The notes under the pieces were generated by a model that saw nothing but the letters and a program-made list of their open reading frames with translations, did no database searches and had not been told where the DNA came from. The position numbers were made by a program, and so were the translations under genes. A stretch of DNA of 46,985 bases. Source: Planctomycetaceae bacterium (lineage in GTDB: Bacteria > Planctomycetota > Planctomycetia > Pirellulales > Pirellulaceae). This document shows, in pieces, positions 1 through 8,800 of this stretch. Numbering within the stretch: position 1 is the stretch's first letter; each line of letters begins with the position of its first letter. The stretch lies in the NCBI GenBank assembly GCA_012959465.1, contig DUDC01000008.1, positions 2,033-49,017 on the forward strand. The letters run 5' to 3'.

Positions 1-1086
1 GCGCGCGGAAAGCGCCAAATCTACACCGCTGACTTCTGGCACGCGGGTGAACACTGCCGTGTGTCGCTGAAGACTCGCAACAAGAAAGTGGCGCGCCAAC
101 GCGCGCTGCGTCTGGAACTTCAACTCGCCCAGGGAGAATATCAAGTGCTGCCGAAGTCTAATGCGATTGCGGACGCAATCGAAGCCTATCTCACTTACCT
201 TGAGACCGAGGGGCGTCGCAGGAAGACCACGGTTCGGTATCGGGGCATCCTCTCCATTTTCAATGAATTCTCTACCTCCCGGGGCGCTAAACTGTTGGCT
301 CAGATTACGGTCACCCTCGTTGACCAGTACCGAGCAGAGCGCAAGAAGGTGCTCGCGCCGAAATCGATGCGCAATGAAGCCGTGCTGCTAAAGAGTTTTC
401 TTAAGTGGTGTAGGCAACGGCGACTCTTGGTTCACAATCCGATGGAGGAGATGACGTTCCAAAAGCCTCTCACACGATCGAAAGGCGGCCCATCGTTGCA
501 ACAGATCGATGGCTTATTGGAAACAGCACGCACCGCGAGGTTGGTGCAGTTCGCAACGCTCGCGTTTACAGGAATGCGATCCGGCGAGTTGCAGCGTCTC
601 AAGCCGGAAGACGTCGACTTGGCAGGCAACTGGATTCATGTGGTCTCACGCGAAGGAGGGGAAACCAAGACAGGCCACTCTCGCAAAGTACCGATCCACC
701 GTCGATTGCTCCCGTACCTTAAAAGGATGCCAGCGAGCAGTCGGATCTGGTTCTTTACCACGGCAGCCAGTCCAAAGTATCCCGACGGCGATCACCACAT
801 TAGCACGAAGCACTTGAACGAGGACTTGCAGAAGCTATTGACGCGATTGGATATCCCGGTGGGCCGCGATGGTGGCTTTACGGTTCATTCCTTGCGGCAT
901 TCGTTCGAGACGATTTGCGTTAATGCTGGGATTCCGCAGCGTGTCATCGACACCTGGCTCGGCCATCGTTCGGATACCTCGATGGCCAGTGTTTACTACC
1001 GACTTTCCGACGCTGACTCACAGCGTTTCATTAACGAGGTTCCCTTCGGAACCGACCGACCGATGGCGGAGAAAGATAAGTGCTGA
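1..1086 (+). CDS. Tyrosine site-specific integrase, 5' end outside window
   Basis: Phage-type integrase that breaks and rejoins DNA at attachment sites. The frame is open from base 1 with no stop, so the true start lies left of the window; an internal GTG at 61 is not needed as a start. Of 361 visible residues, roughly 1-45 look like the arm-binding end (basic, with KTRNKKVARQRALRLE), about 50-130 form the SAM-like core-binding domain and 150-345 the catalytic domain. Catalytic residues are visible: Arg193 in TGMRSGEL, a Lys in GETKTGHSRKVP, H-x-x-R-H at 296-300, the GH at 321-322 and the VYYR nucleophile at 332-333. It points at a tRNA-Ser 3' end 216 bp downstream, the usual layout for an integrase at the edge of a tRNA-integrated island. 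It appears intact to its C terminus. Family is certain; mobility today is inferred. Confidence 0.9.
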   Translation, partial: ARGKRQIYTADFWHAGEHCRVSLKTRNKKVARQRALRLELQLAQGEYQVLPKSNAIADAIEAYLTYLETEGRRRKTTVRYRGILSIFNEFSTSRGAKLLAQITVTLVDQYRAERKKVLAPKSMRNEAVLLKSFLKWCRQRRLLVHNPMEEMTFQKPLTRSKGGPSLQQIDGLLETARTARLVQFATLAFTGMRSGELQRLKPEDVDLAGNWIHVVSREGGETKTGHSRKVPIHRRLLPYLKRMPASSRIWFFTTAASPKYPDGDHHISTKHLNEDLQKLLTRLDIPVGRDGGFTVHSLRHSFETICVNAGIPQRVIDTWLGHRSDTSMASVYYRLSDADSQRFINEVPFGTDRPMAEKDKC

Positions 1087-1239
1087 GATGTTAAACGTGA
1101 CGACAGGGGTCTGCTGCTTGGCGGCATGGATGTTGGCGTGCCCAATCGCCAAGAGCGAAGTGGTGGGAACGGCCGCATTCGGGACTGGTGAGGTGGATTC
1201 CGCCATCCGGGACAATTCCGGGACAAGTAGGGAGGTTCG

Positions 1240-1286
1240 AAAAAACAAAGGCTCGCAACTGGTTGTTAATTCACAGTTTACGAGCC
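1240..1286 (-). terminator. Rho-independent terminator of tRNA-Ser
   Basis: Read on the minus strand, GGCTCG and AACTG-type arms (1281-1286 with 1250-1255, and 1274-1278 with 1257-1261) form an 11-bp interrupted stem. It is followed directly by TTTGTTTTTT (bases 1249-1240). It lies about 15 bp past the tRNA 3' end, on the integrase side. The same hairpin could slow transcription leaving the integrase on the plus strand, but the T-rich tract there is poor. Confidence 0.65.
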
Positions 1287-1301
1287 ATGTTTCTTTTCAA
1301 G

Positions 1302-1384
1302 CGGAGGGCACGGGACTCGAACCCGCAACCCCTTGCGGGGCAGTTGATTTCGAATCAACCCGCTAGCCAATTCGCTTACCCTCC
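1302..1384 (-). tRNA. tRNA-Ser (anticodon CGA)
   Basis: The minus strand folds as a class II tRNA. The acceptor arm is GGAGGGU (1384-1378) with GCCCUCC (1309-1303), with discriminator G at 1302. The anticodon stem GUUGA/UCAAC encloses loop UUCGAAA, so the anticodon is CGA and reads UCG serine codons. A long GC-rich variable arm (CCCC GCAA GGGG) and a T arm with GGGUUCGAGUCCC are present. CCA is not encoded. A -10-like TATATT lies 22 nt upstream. Its 3' end faces the integrase, which makes the 3' half (about 1302-1345) the likely attachment site. Confidence 0.95.
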
Positions 1385-1405
1385 GGGACCATGCGTGCAG
1401 GGGCA

Positions 1406-1411
1406 AATATA
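1406..1411 (-). promoter_or_regulatory. Putative -10 element of tRNA-Ser
   Basis: TATATT on the minus strand, 22 nt upstream of the mature tRNA 5' end, inside an AT-rich patch. No convincing -35 hexamer at 16-18 bp, so this is a weak call. Confidence 0.35.
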
Positions 1412-1495
1412 GCCGAATTAATAGGGTCACACTAGGCCACGCTGATTGCCGAACACCACATCAATGAAATCAGGCAGTGGACCTTAGGGAAATGG

Positions 1496-2848
1496 TCAAT
1501 CGTCGCTTGCACCTAGGTCGTTGCGTTCGTCGTTACTTCGCCGTCGTTGTAGGTAGAGCTTCATCGGGACTTCGCCAAACGAGAGCTGATCACGAAACAC
1601 TCCCAGCAGGTAACGTCGATAGGCGTGCGAGAATCCCTTGGGGTCGTTGCACATCAAGACGATCGTCGGCGGTTGTACGCTGACTTGGGTCGCATAGTAG
1701 ATTTTAGGACGATGGTGACGTCGCAGCGGCGGTGGATGGTGATCAATCGCTTTTTGAACTAACCGATTCAACTTGCCCGTCGACACGCGATCGCAAGACT
1801 GTCTGAACAACATCTGCCCATGATTCAACAGCGCCTTCATGTTCTTACCGGTCTGCCCGGTGATGAACGCGATCGGAACATGCCACATCGTCTGAAACGT
1901 GTCGCGAAGGTATCTCACCCAGCGATCGGTCGGCATTTTTCCTGCCAACTGATCCCACTTATTCACTACGAAGATGCACGGCTTAAATTCGTCCGCGATG
2001 TACTTGCAGAGCTGTTTGTCAACTTTGCTGATGCGTTGTGCGGCGTCGAAGAACATGAACACGACGTCAGCGCGGCGTATACTGCGCTGACCCCGATGAG
2101 TCCCGTAGTACTCGATGTCGCTCTGTCTTTTCGACTTTCGAAAGCCAGGAGTGTCGATTGCAACAAACGCTCGCCCGTCCAATTCGTACCTGACATCGAC
2201 GCTATCGCGAGTTGTTCCGGGAACCTCACTGACAATCATCCGATCGGCGCGGATCAGCGTATTCACGAACGTGCTCTTGCCAACATTTCGACGGCCAACA
2301 ATCGCCACCTTCATGTCCGCTTCCGCCGGTTCCTCCACATCGACATCTGGCTCGGGAAGGCGCTCCACCACCAAGTCCAGTAGCATCTCTCTGTTGCGTT
2401 TCGCCTTGGCGCTGACTCGAATCAGCTTGCCTCGACCCAACTTGTAGAACTCGTCCGCCTGCGAGTCATATTTTGGGTCATCGGTCTTGTTTGCGGTGCA
2501 GATGATCGGCTTGTCGACGTAACGCAGACGTTTGGCAACTTCCTCGTCCAGGGGTGTGATTCCCGTTCGAGAATCGACGGTGAACAGGATCACGTCGGCC
2601 TCATCAATCGCCACCGCGATCTGCTCCTCGATTTCACGGGTCAGGCCATCGGCGTCGTCAATACCGATCCCCCCGGTGTCAATCAGCTCGAAGAACCGAT
2701 CTTGGTGCTCGATAAGGTGCATATTTCGATCGCGGGTGACACCGGCCATGTCGTCAACAACGGCTAAACGACGTCCTGCCAACCAATTGAATATGCTCGA
2801 TTTGCCGACATTCGGACGGCCGACGATGACTACTTGTGGAACTGCCAT
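1496..2848 (-). CDS. der: Ribosome biogenesis GTPase Der (EngA)
   Basis: Essential double GTPase that helps mature the 50S ribosomal subunit. The 450 residues show two tandem G domains followed by a KH-like C-terminal domain. Domain 1 has GRPNVGKSS near residue 10, DTGG and NKTD. Domain 2 has GRRNVGKST near residue 186, DTPG and NKWD. The length matches the family (about 440-490), and the ATG at 2848 lies directly before the first P-loop strand (MAVPQVVIVG). It is transcribed alone, divergently from the uracil-DNA glycosylase, and runs toward the tRNA-Ser gene. It is ordinary core-genome content that places the right side of the putative island edge on the backbone. Confidence 0.97.
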   Translation of the reverse strand: MAVPQVVIVGRPNVGKSSIFNWLAGRRLAVVDDMAGVTRDRNMHLIEHQDRFFELIDTGGIGIDDADGLTREIEEQIAVAIDEADVILFTVDSRTGITPLDEEVAKRLRYVDKPIICTANKTDDPKYDSQADEFYKLGRGKLIRVSAKAKRNREMLLDLVVERLPEPDVDVEEPAEADMKVAIVGRRNVGKSTFVNTLIRADRMIVSEVPGTTRDSVDVRYELDGRAFVAIDTPGFRKSKRQSDIEYYGTHRGQRSIRRADVVFMFFDAAQRISKVDKQLCKYIADEFKPCIFVVNKWDQLAGKMPTDRWVRYLRDTFQTMWHVPIAFITGQTGKNMKALLNHGQMLFRQSCDRVSTGKLNRLVQKAIDHHPPPLRRHHRPKIYYATQVSVQPPTIVLMCNDPKGFSHAYRRYLLGVFRDQLSFGEVPMKLYLQRRRSNDERNDLGASDD

Positions 2849-2947
2849 GCAAACTATGATAATTGATGACCCTGTTTCTCCTCAAGTCACCCTACGACTT
2901 GGTCATAAACCCATGACTGCCTGACTCCGTCAAGGCGGCAAATTGGC

Positions 2948-3664
2948 ATGCCAACACCAGATAATCACGTGCGTACACAGGTCCTTCAGCGGTTGCAGAG
3001 CCTGCACCGTGCCGGCGTGCTATCTTTCCCTCGCCCGCCCGTCAGCGAGACGATCGAGGAGAATGCCCCCTTAGAGACGGCGAACGGGGACAATTCCGAC
3101 GCACTACGAGCGCTCAACGAAGAGGTCTGTCAGTGCACACTCTGTCCCGAATTGGTGCGAAACCGCAGTCGAACGGTATTCGGTGTCGGCAACCCCCGTC
3201 CGCGACTCTGTTTCTTTGGGGAAGGACCTGGGGCGGACGAGGACCGTTTAGGCGAGCCGTTCGTTGGTGCTGCAGGTAAGCTACTGAACAAGATCATCTC
3301 GGCCATGGGTTTACGGCGTGAGGACGTCTATATCCTGAATGTCGTCAAATGCCGACCACCAGGCAATCGAACGCCGACTGAGACAGAAGTTGATAATTGC
3401 CGTCCGTTTTTCGCTCGCCAGCTTGCGATCCTCCAACCGGAGTTCATCTGTTGCCTCGGAGGCTGCGCCGCCCAAACACTGCTCCAATCCAACCTACCAG
3501 TAGGAAGGCTACGGCAACAATTCCACTCGTACGAAAACGCCTCGGTAATGGTCACTTACCATCCCGCCTACTTGCTCCGCCGTCCCGAAGAAAAAACGAA
3601 GACTTGGAGTGATATGAAAATGTTGATGCGTGAGATGGGGATAGTTGTTAAGTCCAAAGACTGA
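2948..3664 (+). CDS. Uracil-DNA glycosylase, family 4 (Fe-S type)
   Basis: Removes uracil from DNA as the first step of base excision repair. The 238-residue protein has the family 4 hallmarks. The Fe-S cluster cysteines are seen in CTLCPEL near residue 60, KCRPPGNRTP near 136 and DNC near 150. The uracil-binding motif is GEGPGADEDRLGEPFVG near residue 91, and a late TYHPAYLLR motif carries the active-site His. About 55 residues precede the catalytic core, a common N-terminal extension that resembles the one on phage SPO1 polymerase-related members. ATG start at 2948. It is divergent from der across a 99-bp gap that must hold both promoters; no clear hexamers were found there. Confidence 0.93.
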   Translation: MPTPDNHVRTQVLQRLQSLHRAGVLSFPRPPVSETIEENAPLETANGDNSDALRALNEEVCQCTLCPELVRNRSRTVFGVGNPRPRLCFFGEGPGADEDRLGEPFVGAAGKLLNKIISAMGLRREDVYILNVVKCRPPGNRTPTETEVDNCRPFFARQLAILQPEFICCLGGCAAQTLLQSNLPVGRLRQQFHSYENASVMVTYHPAYLLRRPEEKTKTWSDMKMLMREMGIVVKSKD

Positions 3665-3721
3665 GACCATCGTTATCGCTATTACCGACTCTTAACCACT
3701 GACAACTGATCACCCACAAAA

Positions 3722-4504
3722 ATGCCACAGATACTACCTGGCAGTCTCTACGATTACCCGAAGTATTATGACTTAGTTTTTGGTTCGGACTGGAAAGCGG
3801 AGTTTGACTTTCTTCTTGACGTCTTTGACCGATATACAAGCGGTCGGACGATGCGTGTGTTCGAACCGGCCTGTGGCACAGGTCGATTGCTTTTTCGATT
3901 GGGCCGCTTGAAGCTGGATGTTCTGGGGTTGGATTTGAATGCGAAAGCGATCGGATTCTGCAACCAGCGTTTGCGGAAATACGGACTGCCAGAATCGGCC
4001 TTTGTTGGCGACATGACCGACTTCCGCTTGCCGAAAAAAGTTGATGTGGCCTTCAACATGATCAACAGCTTCCGTCATTTGACGACGACGCGTCAAGCAT
4101 CCGAACATATTCGCTGCATGGGACAAGCAATTCGTAAGGGCGGAGTTTATGTCCTGGGCTTGCACCTCACGCCAACGAAAACCGAACCGGTCGACGAGGA
4201 GTCATGGGTCGCCCGTCGAGGCCATTTGCAAGTCAATTCTCGACTTTGGACTCTGGACCGCGATATGAAGCGGCGGCGAGAGTTATTCGGCATGACGTAC
4301 GATATTTTCACGCCCAGCGGTCACTGGCAGTTATACAATGAGATTGAGTTTCGTACCTATACCGTGCCCCAATTCCAGAAACTGATCCGCGATGAGGGGT
4401 CTTTTGCGATTCATGCCGTCCATGACTTCGCGTATGATATCGAGGAAGATGTCGAATTGGATGAGTACGCTGAGGATATCGTTTTTATTCTGCGTCGGAA
4501 GTGA
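3722..4504 (+). CDS. Class I SAM-dependent methyltransferase
   Basis: A 260-residue Rossmann-fold methyltransferase; substrate unknown. Motif I reads FEPACGTGRLL near residue 42, followed by an acidic end of strand 2 in GLDLNAKAIGF, and a motif IV-like DVAFNMINSFRHL. It starts with a conserved-looking YDYPKYYDLVF region typical of small-molecule methyltransferases. Start is ATG at 3722; the upstream sequence is A-rich without a clear ribosome site, as is common in this group. Its stop lies 7 bp before the TTG start of the next gene, so the two are probably co-transcribed. Confidence 0.85.
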   Translation: MPQILPGSLYDYPKYYDLVFGSDWKAEFDFLLDVFDRYTSGRTMRVFEPACGTGRLLFRLGRLKLDVLGLDLNAKAIGFCNQRLRKYGLPESAFVGDMTDFRLPKKVDVAFNMINSFRHLTTTRQASEHIRCMGQAIRKGGVYVLGLHLTPTKTEPVDEESWVARRGHLQVNSRLWTLDRDMKRRRELFGMTYDIFTPSGHWQLYNEIEFRTYTVPQFQKLIRDEGSFAIHAVHDFAYDIEEDVELDEYAEDIVFILRRK

Positions 4505-4511
4505 GTAGACA

Positions 4512-5807
4512 TTGTCCGAAACGGTCCCTTCCCAACCATCGTTCGAACCACCGTTCGAACCATCGACGAGCTGGCAGGATTTCATCTGGCAGCTGTGCAC
4601 TGCTCTGGAGATAGGCGCTGAGGAACTTGCTCCAGGCTCTTGGCGGCTCGTTCTCAATGAACAGCTGGCCGTCCGCTGGGAGGTTTCAGATTTGGTTGGA
4701 GAATTTCGCGGAATCGGCCAAGGCAATGAAGCCACCTCCGCGCAGTCATTGGATGCTGACGGCGAGTTGGTTCAGCGGATGTTAACAGCCCTGGAGGACG
4801 AGCGGCGGGTCTTGCATCTCTGCCCAGTCGAGCAACCCAGTCGTGTGACGGAGGTCTCCGAAGCGATATTGTCGGCTTACGAAGTCGAGAACGGTCGCAA
4901 GTATTTGGCTGGTTGTACGATCGATGATCGGCCGCTGCTGCGCCTTACATTCTTCGACAATAGTGAGCTTACCTGTTTGCACTTCCTGCCAGACAGTAAG
5001 CCGGTCGATGGTCACTTGGTCGCCGGACTTCATTTAGACGATGTCGTTCCACACGAATGTCAACGAGAGTGGGGAACGATCGACGATGTTGCCTTTCGTT
5101 GGATCGAATCAGCGAAACGTGAAGCCGGTCGAGCGGGTTTTCTTTCCGCTAGTATGGTGTGGTGTAAATACGCCATCGGCAAGGTAACGATCTCCGTGGA
5201 TGGCCAATCCGTCGAAGTTCCGTTCGCAGGTTGGACGTCACTGTTAGGGTCAAAATTGCTGAGGCCACCACCGTACAAGTGCCCCGAAACGGGAATCGAG
5301 TCGTACCAGCTGTCGGTCGATGACGAGGGCCATCTGACTGCCACCGAAGCGATCTCGGTCTGTTTCGACACGGGTCGACGGTTGTTGCTGAGCCACATGA
5401 AGACGTGTCCTGATACGCAACTCACTGCCCAACACGATTTTTTTGAGATCTGTGCGGCGACAGCCGAACAAGTGCATCACTCGGCGATTGCGTTGTGCAG
5501 CATCTGCCAGCAGGGTGTCCGAATCAGCCAGCTTTATCACCAGACCTGCCCGACGTGCCGAAACCTGAAGGTACTACGAAAAGTCGATCCGACAATCGCT
5601 CGAATTCTCGGCGAGTACCCCAGACTGGACCGCTGGGAAAAATGGCGATTCGCCGAAGGTAAGACGCTCTGCGTCCTTGTTGGTTCGAACCTCCTTCACC
5701 GCATCCTACTGGTGATGGATCGCGAGAACCTCGACATTCTGCGAACGGCAAAGAGCACTCGGTTTAGCCGCACTTGGACCGACGTTGAACAGATTGATAT
5801 CGTGTAA
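4512..5807 (+). CDS. Unknown protein with C-terminal zinc-ribbon cysteines
   Basis: I do not recognise a family. The 431 residues are soluble, with no signal peptide or membrane segment. The N-terminal half is acidic and alpha/beta-like. Around residues 260-290 there is a KCPETGIESYQLS patch, and near 325-350 a CSIC ... CPTC arrangement that would bind zinc. The start must be TTG at 4512: an in-frame TAG at 4506-4508 blocks anything earlier, and GGAAG at 4498-4502 is a well-spaced ribosome site. It follows the methyltransferase by 7 bp, so co-expression is likely. Length and codon use look normal, so it is probably a real lineage-specific gene, perhaps nucleic-acid or protein binding. Confidence 0.8.
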   Translation: MSETVPSQPSFEPPFEPSTSWQDFIWQLCTALEIGAEELAPGSWRLVLNEQLAVRWEVSDLVGEFRGIGQGNEATSAQSLDADGELVQRMLTALEDERRVLHLCPVEQPSRVTEVSEAILSAYEVENGRKYLAGCTIDDRPLLRLTFFDNSELTCLHFLPDSKPVDGHLVAGLHLDDVVPHECQREWGTIDDVAFRWIESAKREAGRAGFLSASMVWCKYAIGKVTISVDGQSVEVPFAGWTSLLGSKLLRPPPYKCPETGIESYQLSVDDEGHLTATEAISVCFDTGRRLLLSHMKTCPDTQLTAQHDFFEICAATAEQVHHSAIALCSICQQGVRISQLYHQTCPTCRNLKVLRKVDPTIARILGEYPRLDRWEKWRFAEGKTLCVLVGSNLLHRILLVMDRENLDILRTAKSTRFSRTWTDVEQIDIV

Positions 5808-5882
5808 TTCACTTTACACGCGGATTCTACGGTCCGACCGGACTCCGTCGCTGTGACACCAAATCGGTTTAGGACGTTCTGC

Positions 5883-8800
5883 TTACCTTGCTTTTCGCAC
5901 GGTTGGGGTACGGGCGACATTGGTCTTGCTGCCCAACATCCCCATGTAGGCGAACAGGTCGGCGATCTGGTCCACGGACAGCTCGTTGAGCAATCCGGCC
6001 GGCATGACGGAGGTAGGGCTGATAGTGATTTGGTCGACGATGTTCTTGGGTATCGTGATTTTCTCGGCCTTCGCCGTCGAGATTACATACTCGTCCCCGA
6101 TGTCCGAGAGCAGACCGGTGTAGGTCTTGCCGTCGGTATCGACCACAACACTTGCAGCGTATTGATTTGAAATGGTCTGGTTGGGGAACAAGATGGATTC
6201 CATTACTTCTTTTCGCATGAGTCGTTTGTGAAGATTCGTCAGGTCGGGGCCCTGCGCCGTTCCTTCTCCACCCAGTCGATGACATTTCGCGCATTGCGCT
6301 TCGCGGAAGACTACGGCTCCATTGGTGATGGAGACTCGTTCCTGCTGCTTCTTGCTGCTGATATCCCGAAGCAGTTCGGCCATCACCCATTTGTTGGTCG
6401 GGGTTTCTTGAGGCGCTCGTGCCGCGGGTAGATCGGGATGCCGCGCAACGAACCACGCTTGCCATGCGACAAGTTCATCTTCCAAGCTGTTGAACGGCCC
6501 CTCGGGTTTTTCACCCGTCCAATATTCAATGAGTTCGAGTGCATCGCTAGCACCATTCTTGCGTAGCTTGTCAGCGACAATCAGTGCCGCGCGAATGTAC
6601 TCCGGTTCGGCCGGTGCTTTTGGCACAGTGAGAAGTTGCTGCACGACTTCGGCCGCCGCATCGCCTTCGACAAAAGTGAGACTGCGAACCAGTAGAGGCC
6701 AGTTTTCGCCAGCCGGTTGCTGCGACAATCCCATGGCAACGGTTTGCCGGCGCTCCGGGTCACGATCCCAGACTTCGCGAAGGTAGGCCATTGATTCGGG
6801 TTGTTTCGACCTCGCCAGAATAGCAATCACTCCTACTTTCAACGAGCGATACGGTTCTTCGGTTTCACGGCTGATCTCACCGTCCAACCGGATGAGACTG
6901 GCGCGAACTCCAGCGTCGATGTCTTCAGGTAGCGAATAGAGCGCTCCCAATGCTGCGCTGGGCCAGCGACTGGCGTTGTCGAGAACATACTGGGAGTCTT
7001 CGGCTCCAAGTGTCTTCGCGAACTGCTTGGTGGCGTTGTCAATATAGAATGCGTAACTTCCACCACCATCTAGTTCTCGCGCCCGCCGTAGGAACTCAAG
7101 TAGCTGCTTACGGCTGTCGCTGTTGAACCCTCTTGTGATGAACGTCATGTGGAGGCCCAAATGGATCTTTTCTTGATCCGACACATTATTGGCATTGAGT
7201 TGTTCGAACATTCGATCCAATGCCTGTGGATTGTTAAGTCCGGCGATCAGCCGTACCAGTTCGCGGTTGATTGCGAAATTCCCGCTTGTCGGGTACTCGT
7301 CGGCGATTCGGTCTGCGAATACGGGGAGGTTGTCGGACGAGAGATTCCCACGATGAATCGCCAACTGAACGATACGGAGCATGTCGACAAAGGCCGAATC
7401 GGCAATGAACTCATCGAAGAAAGTGCTGACTCGGTCAATCAACTCGACGGACGTTTCCGGCGAAGTATCCTTGATCAAGATTGCCAGGGCGACTTGAATA
7501 AAGACGTCGTGATTCTTCGTTTCCATGGCCAAACTGCGCCATTGGGACTGAGGAAGCTGCAAGAGCAGTTGTCGCGCGGCCCATGCTTCCCAACGATCAT
7601 CGGAGGCGAGTGAGACCAGCAGTGACTCGGAAGGAACGTTAGTTCGAGAACGGGCCAGGGCTTCGCAAGCCATGCGTCGGACCAATGCCGATTTGTCTTT
7701 GAGTAGCTCGATCAAGAGATTTCGCGCGTCCTTTGACCCATGGAAGCCCAACAGCGATGCGGCCTTTGCTCGTATCTCGTCCGCCGGGTCATGGGCAAGT
7801 TCGTCGACCAGCAAGGGAGTCGGTGCTGGTCCAAACCACTGCATGATGTCTAAGGCGCGGATACGATACTCGTCAGAATTCGATTGGCTACGGGCGACGC
7901 CCTGCAACTGCCGATCCCACGCATCTCCGATCGTCTCTTTGGCCTCGGCGATCGCTTGCCGCGACCAGGCGCTATGGAGTTGCGGCTGACGAACAACAGC
8001 CGTCATTCCCGTGCCGATATTCGACATCGACTCGGGGACGCGTCCTTTCCAAGTGACCTTGTACAGGGCACCTGCCGTGTCGCGACCACCGGTGATGAAG
8101 TACATCGAACCCTTGGGGCCGATATCCAAGTCGGTGATGTTGAGTGGCTGCCCGGTAATAAAGTCTTCGCTCGTCGCCTTATATCCGCCGCCGTCGCGGC
8201 TTAACTTGACCGCAATGATTCGCCCTTCCGACCAGTCGGCCAAGAAGATCGCATTGTGAAGACGTTTGGGGAATTGGAAGTGGTCGTAGGTCACGGCACC
8301 TGTCGGTGATCCCCGGCCAGTTCCCAATGTCATCGGTAGACGGTCGATGTAGTATTCGGGCCACTTTGCCCAACCGCTTCGCCAACCATATTCACCGCCT
8401 TCGACGATTTGGAACATGCGAGTCGGCGCATACCAAGGCGCGCCTAAGTCGGACTCCATGTCCGAGTCATGAACGAAGAGTGACCCGTAGCGATCAAAAG
8501 TCAAGTCGTAGGGATTTCGCAGGCCACCCGCGACACGCTCGATCGTCTGTCCTTCGGTATCGGTACGTATCACCGTACCCCCGGGCGCTTTAATGCCAGT
8601 GGCGTGACCTCCAGGATCCTCAAACCGACGCACCAAGTCCCCTTCGTAAACGTGTTGGTGGGGTGAAGTGGCTTCATCAACATCTAAGGCCTGTGTGTGG
8701 TTGCCGACAACAATATAGATCATCCCATCCGGACCCAATCGAAGACCGTGCACTCCGTGCTCGCCTTGCGGTCCACTGAATTTGACGATCGCGCGAATCT

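Noticed and set aside
869-1412. Open frames that run through tRNA-Ser (869-1366 and 1188-1412, plus strand)
   Set aside because: They cross the integrase end, the terminator hairpin and the antisense of a tRNA. Their ends are known artefacts of translating tRNA sequence.
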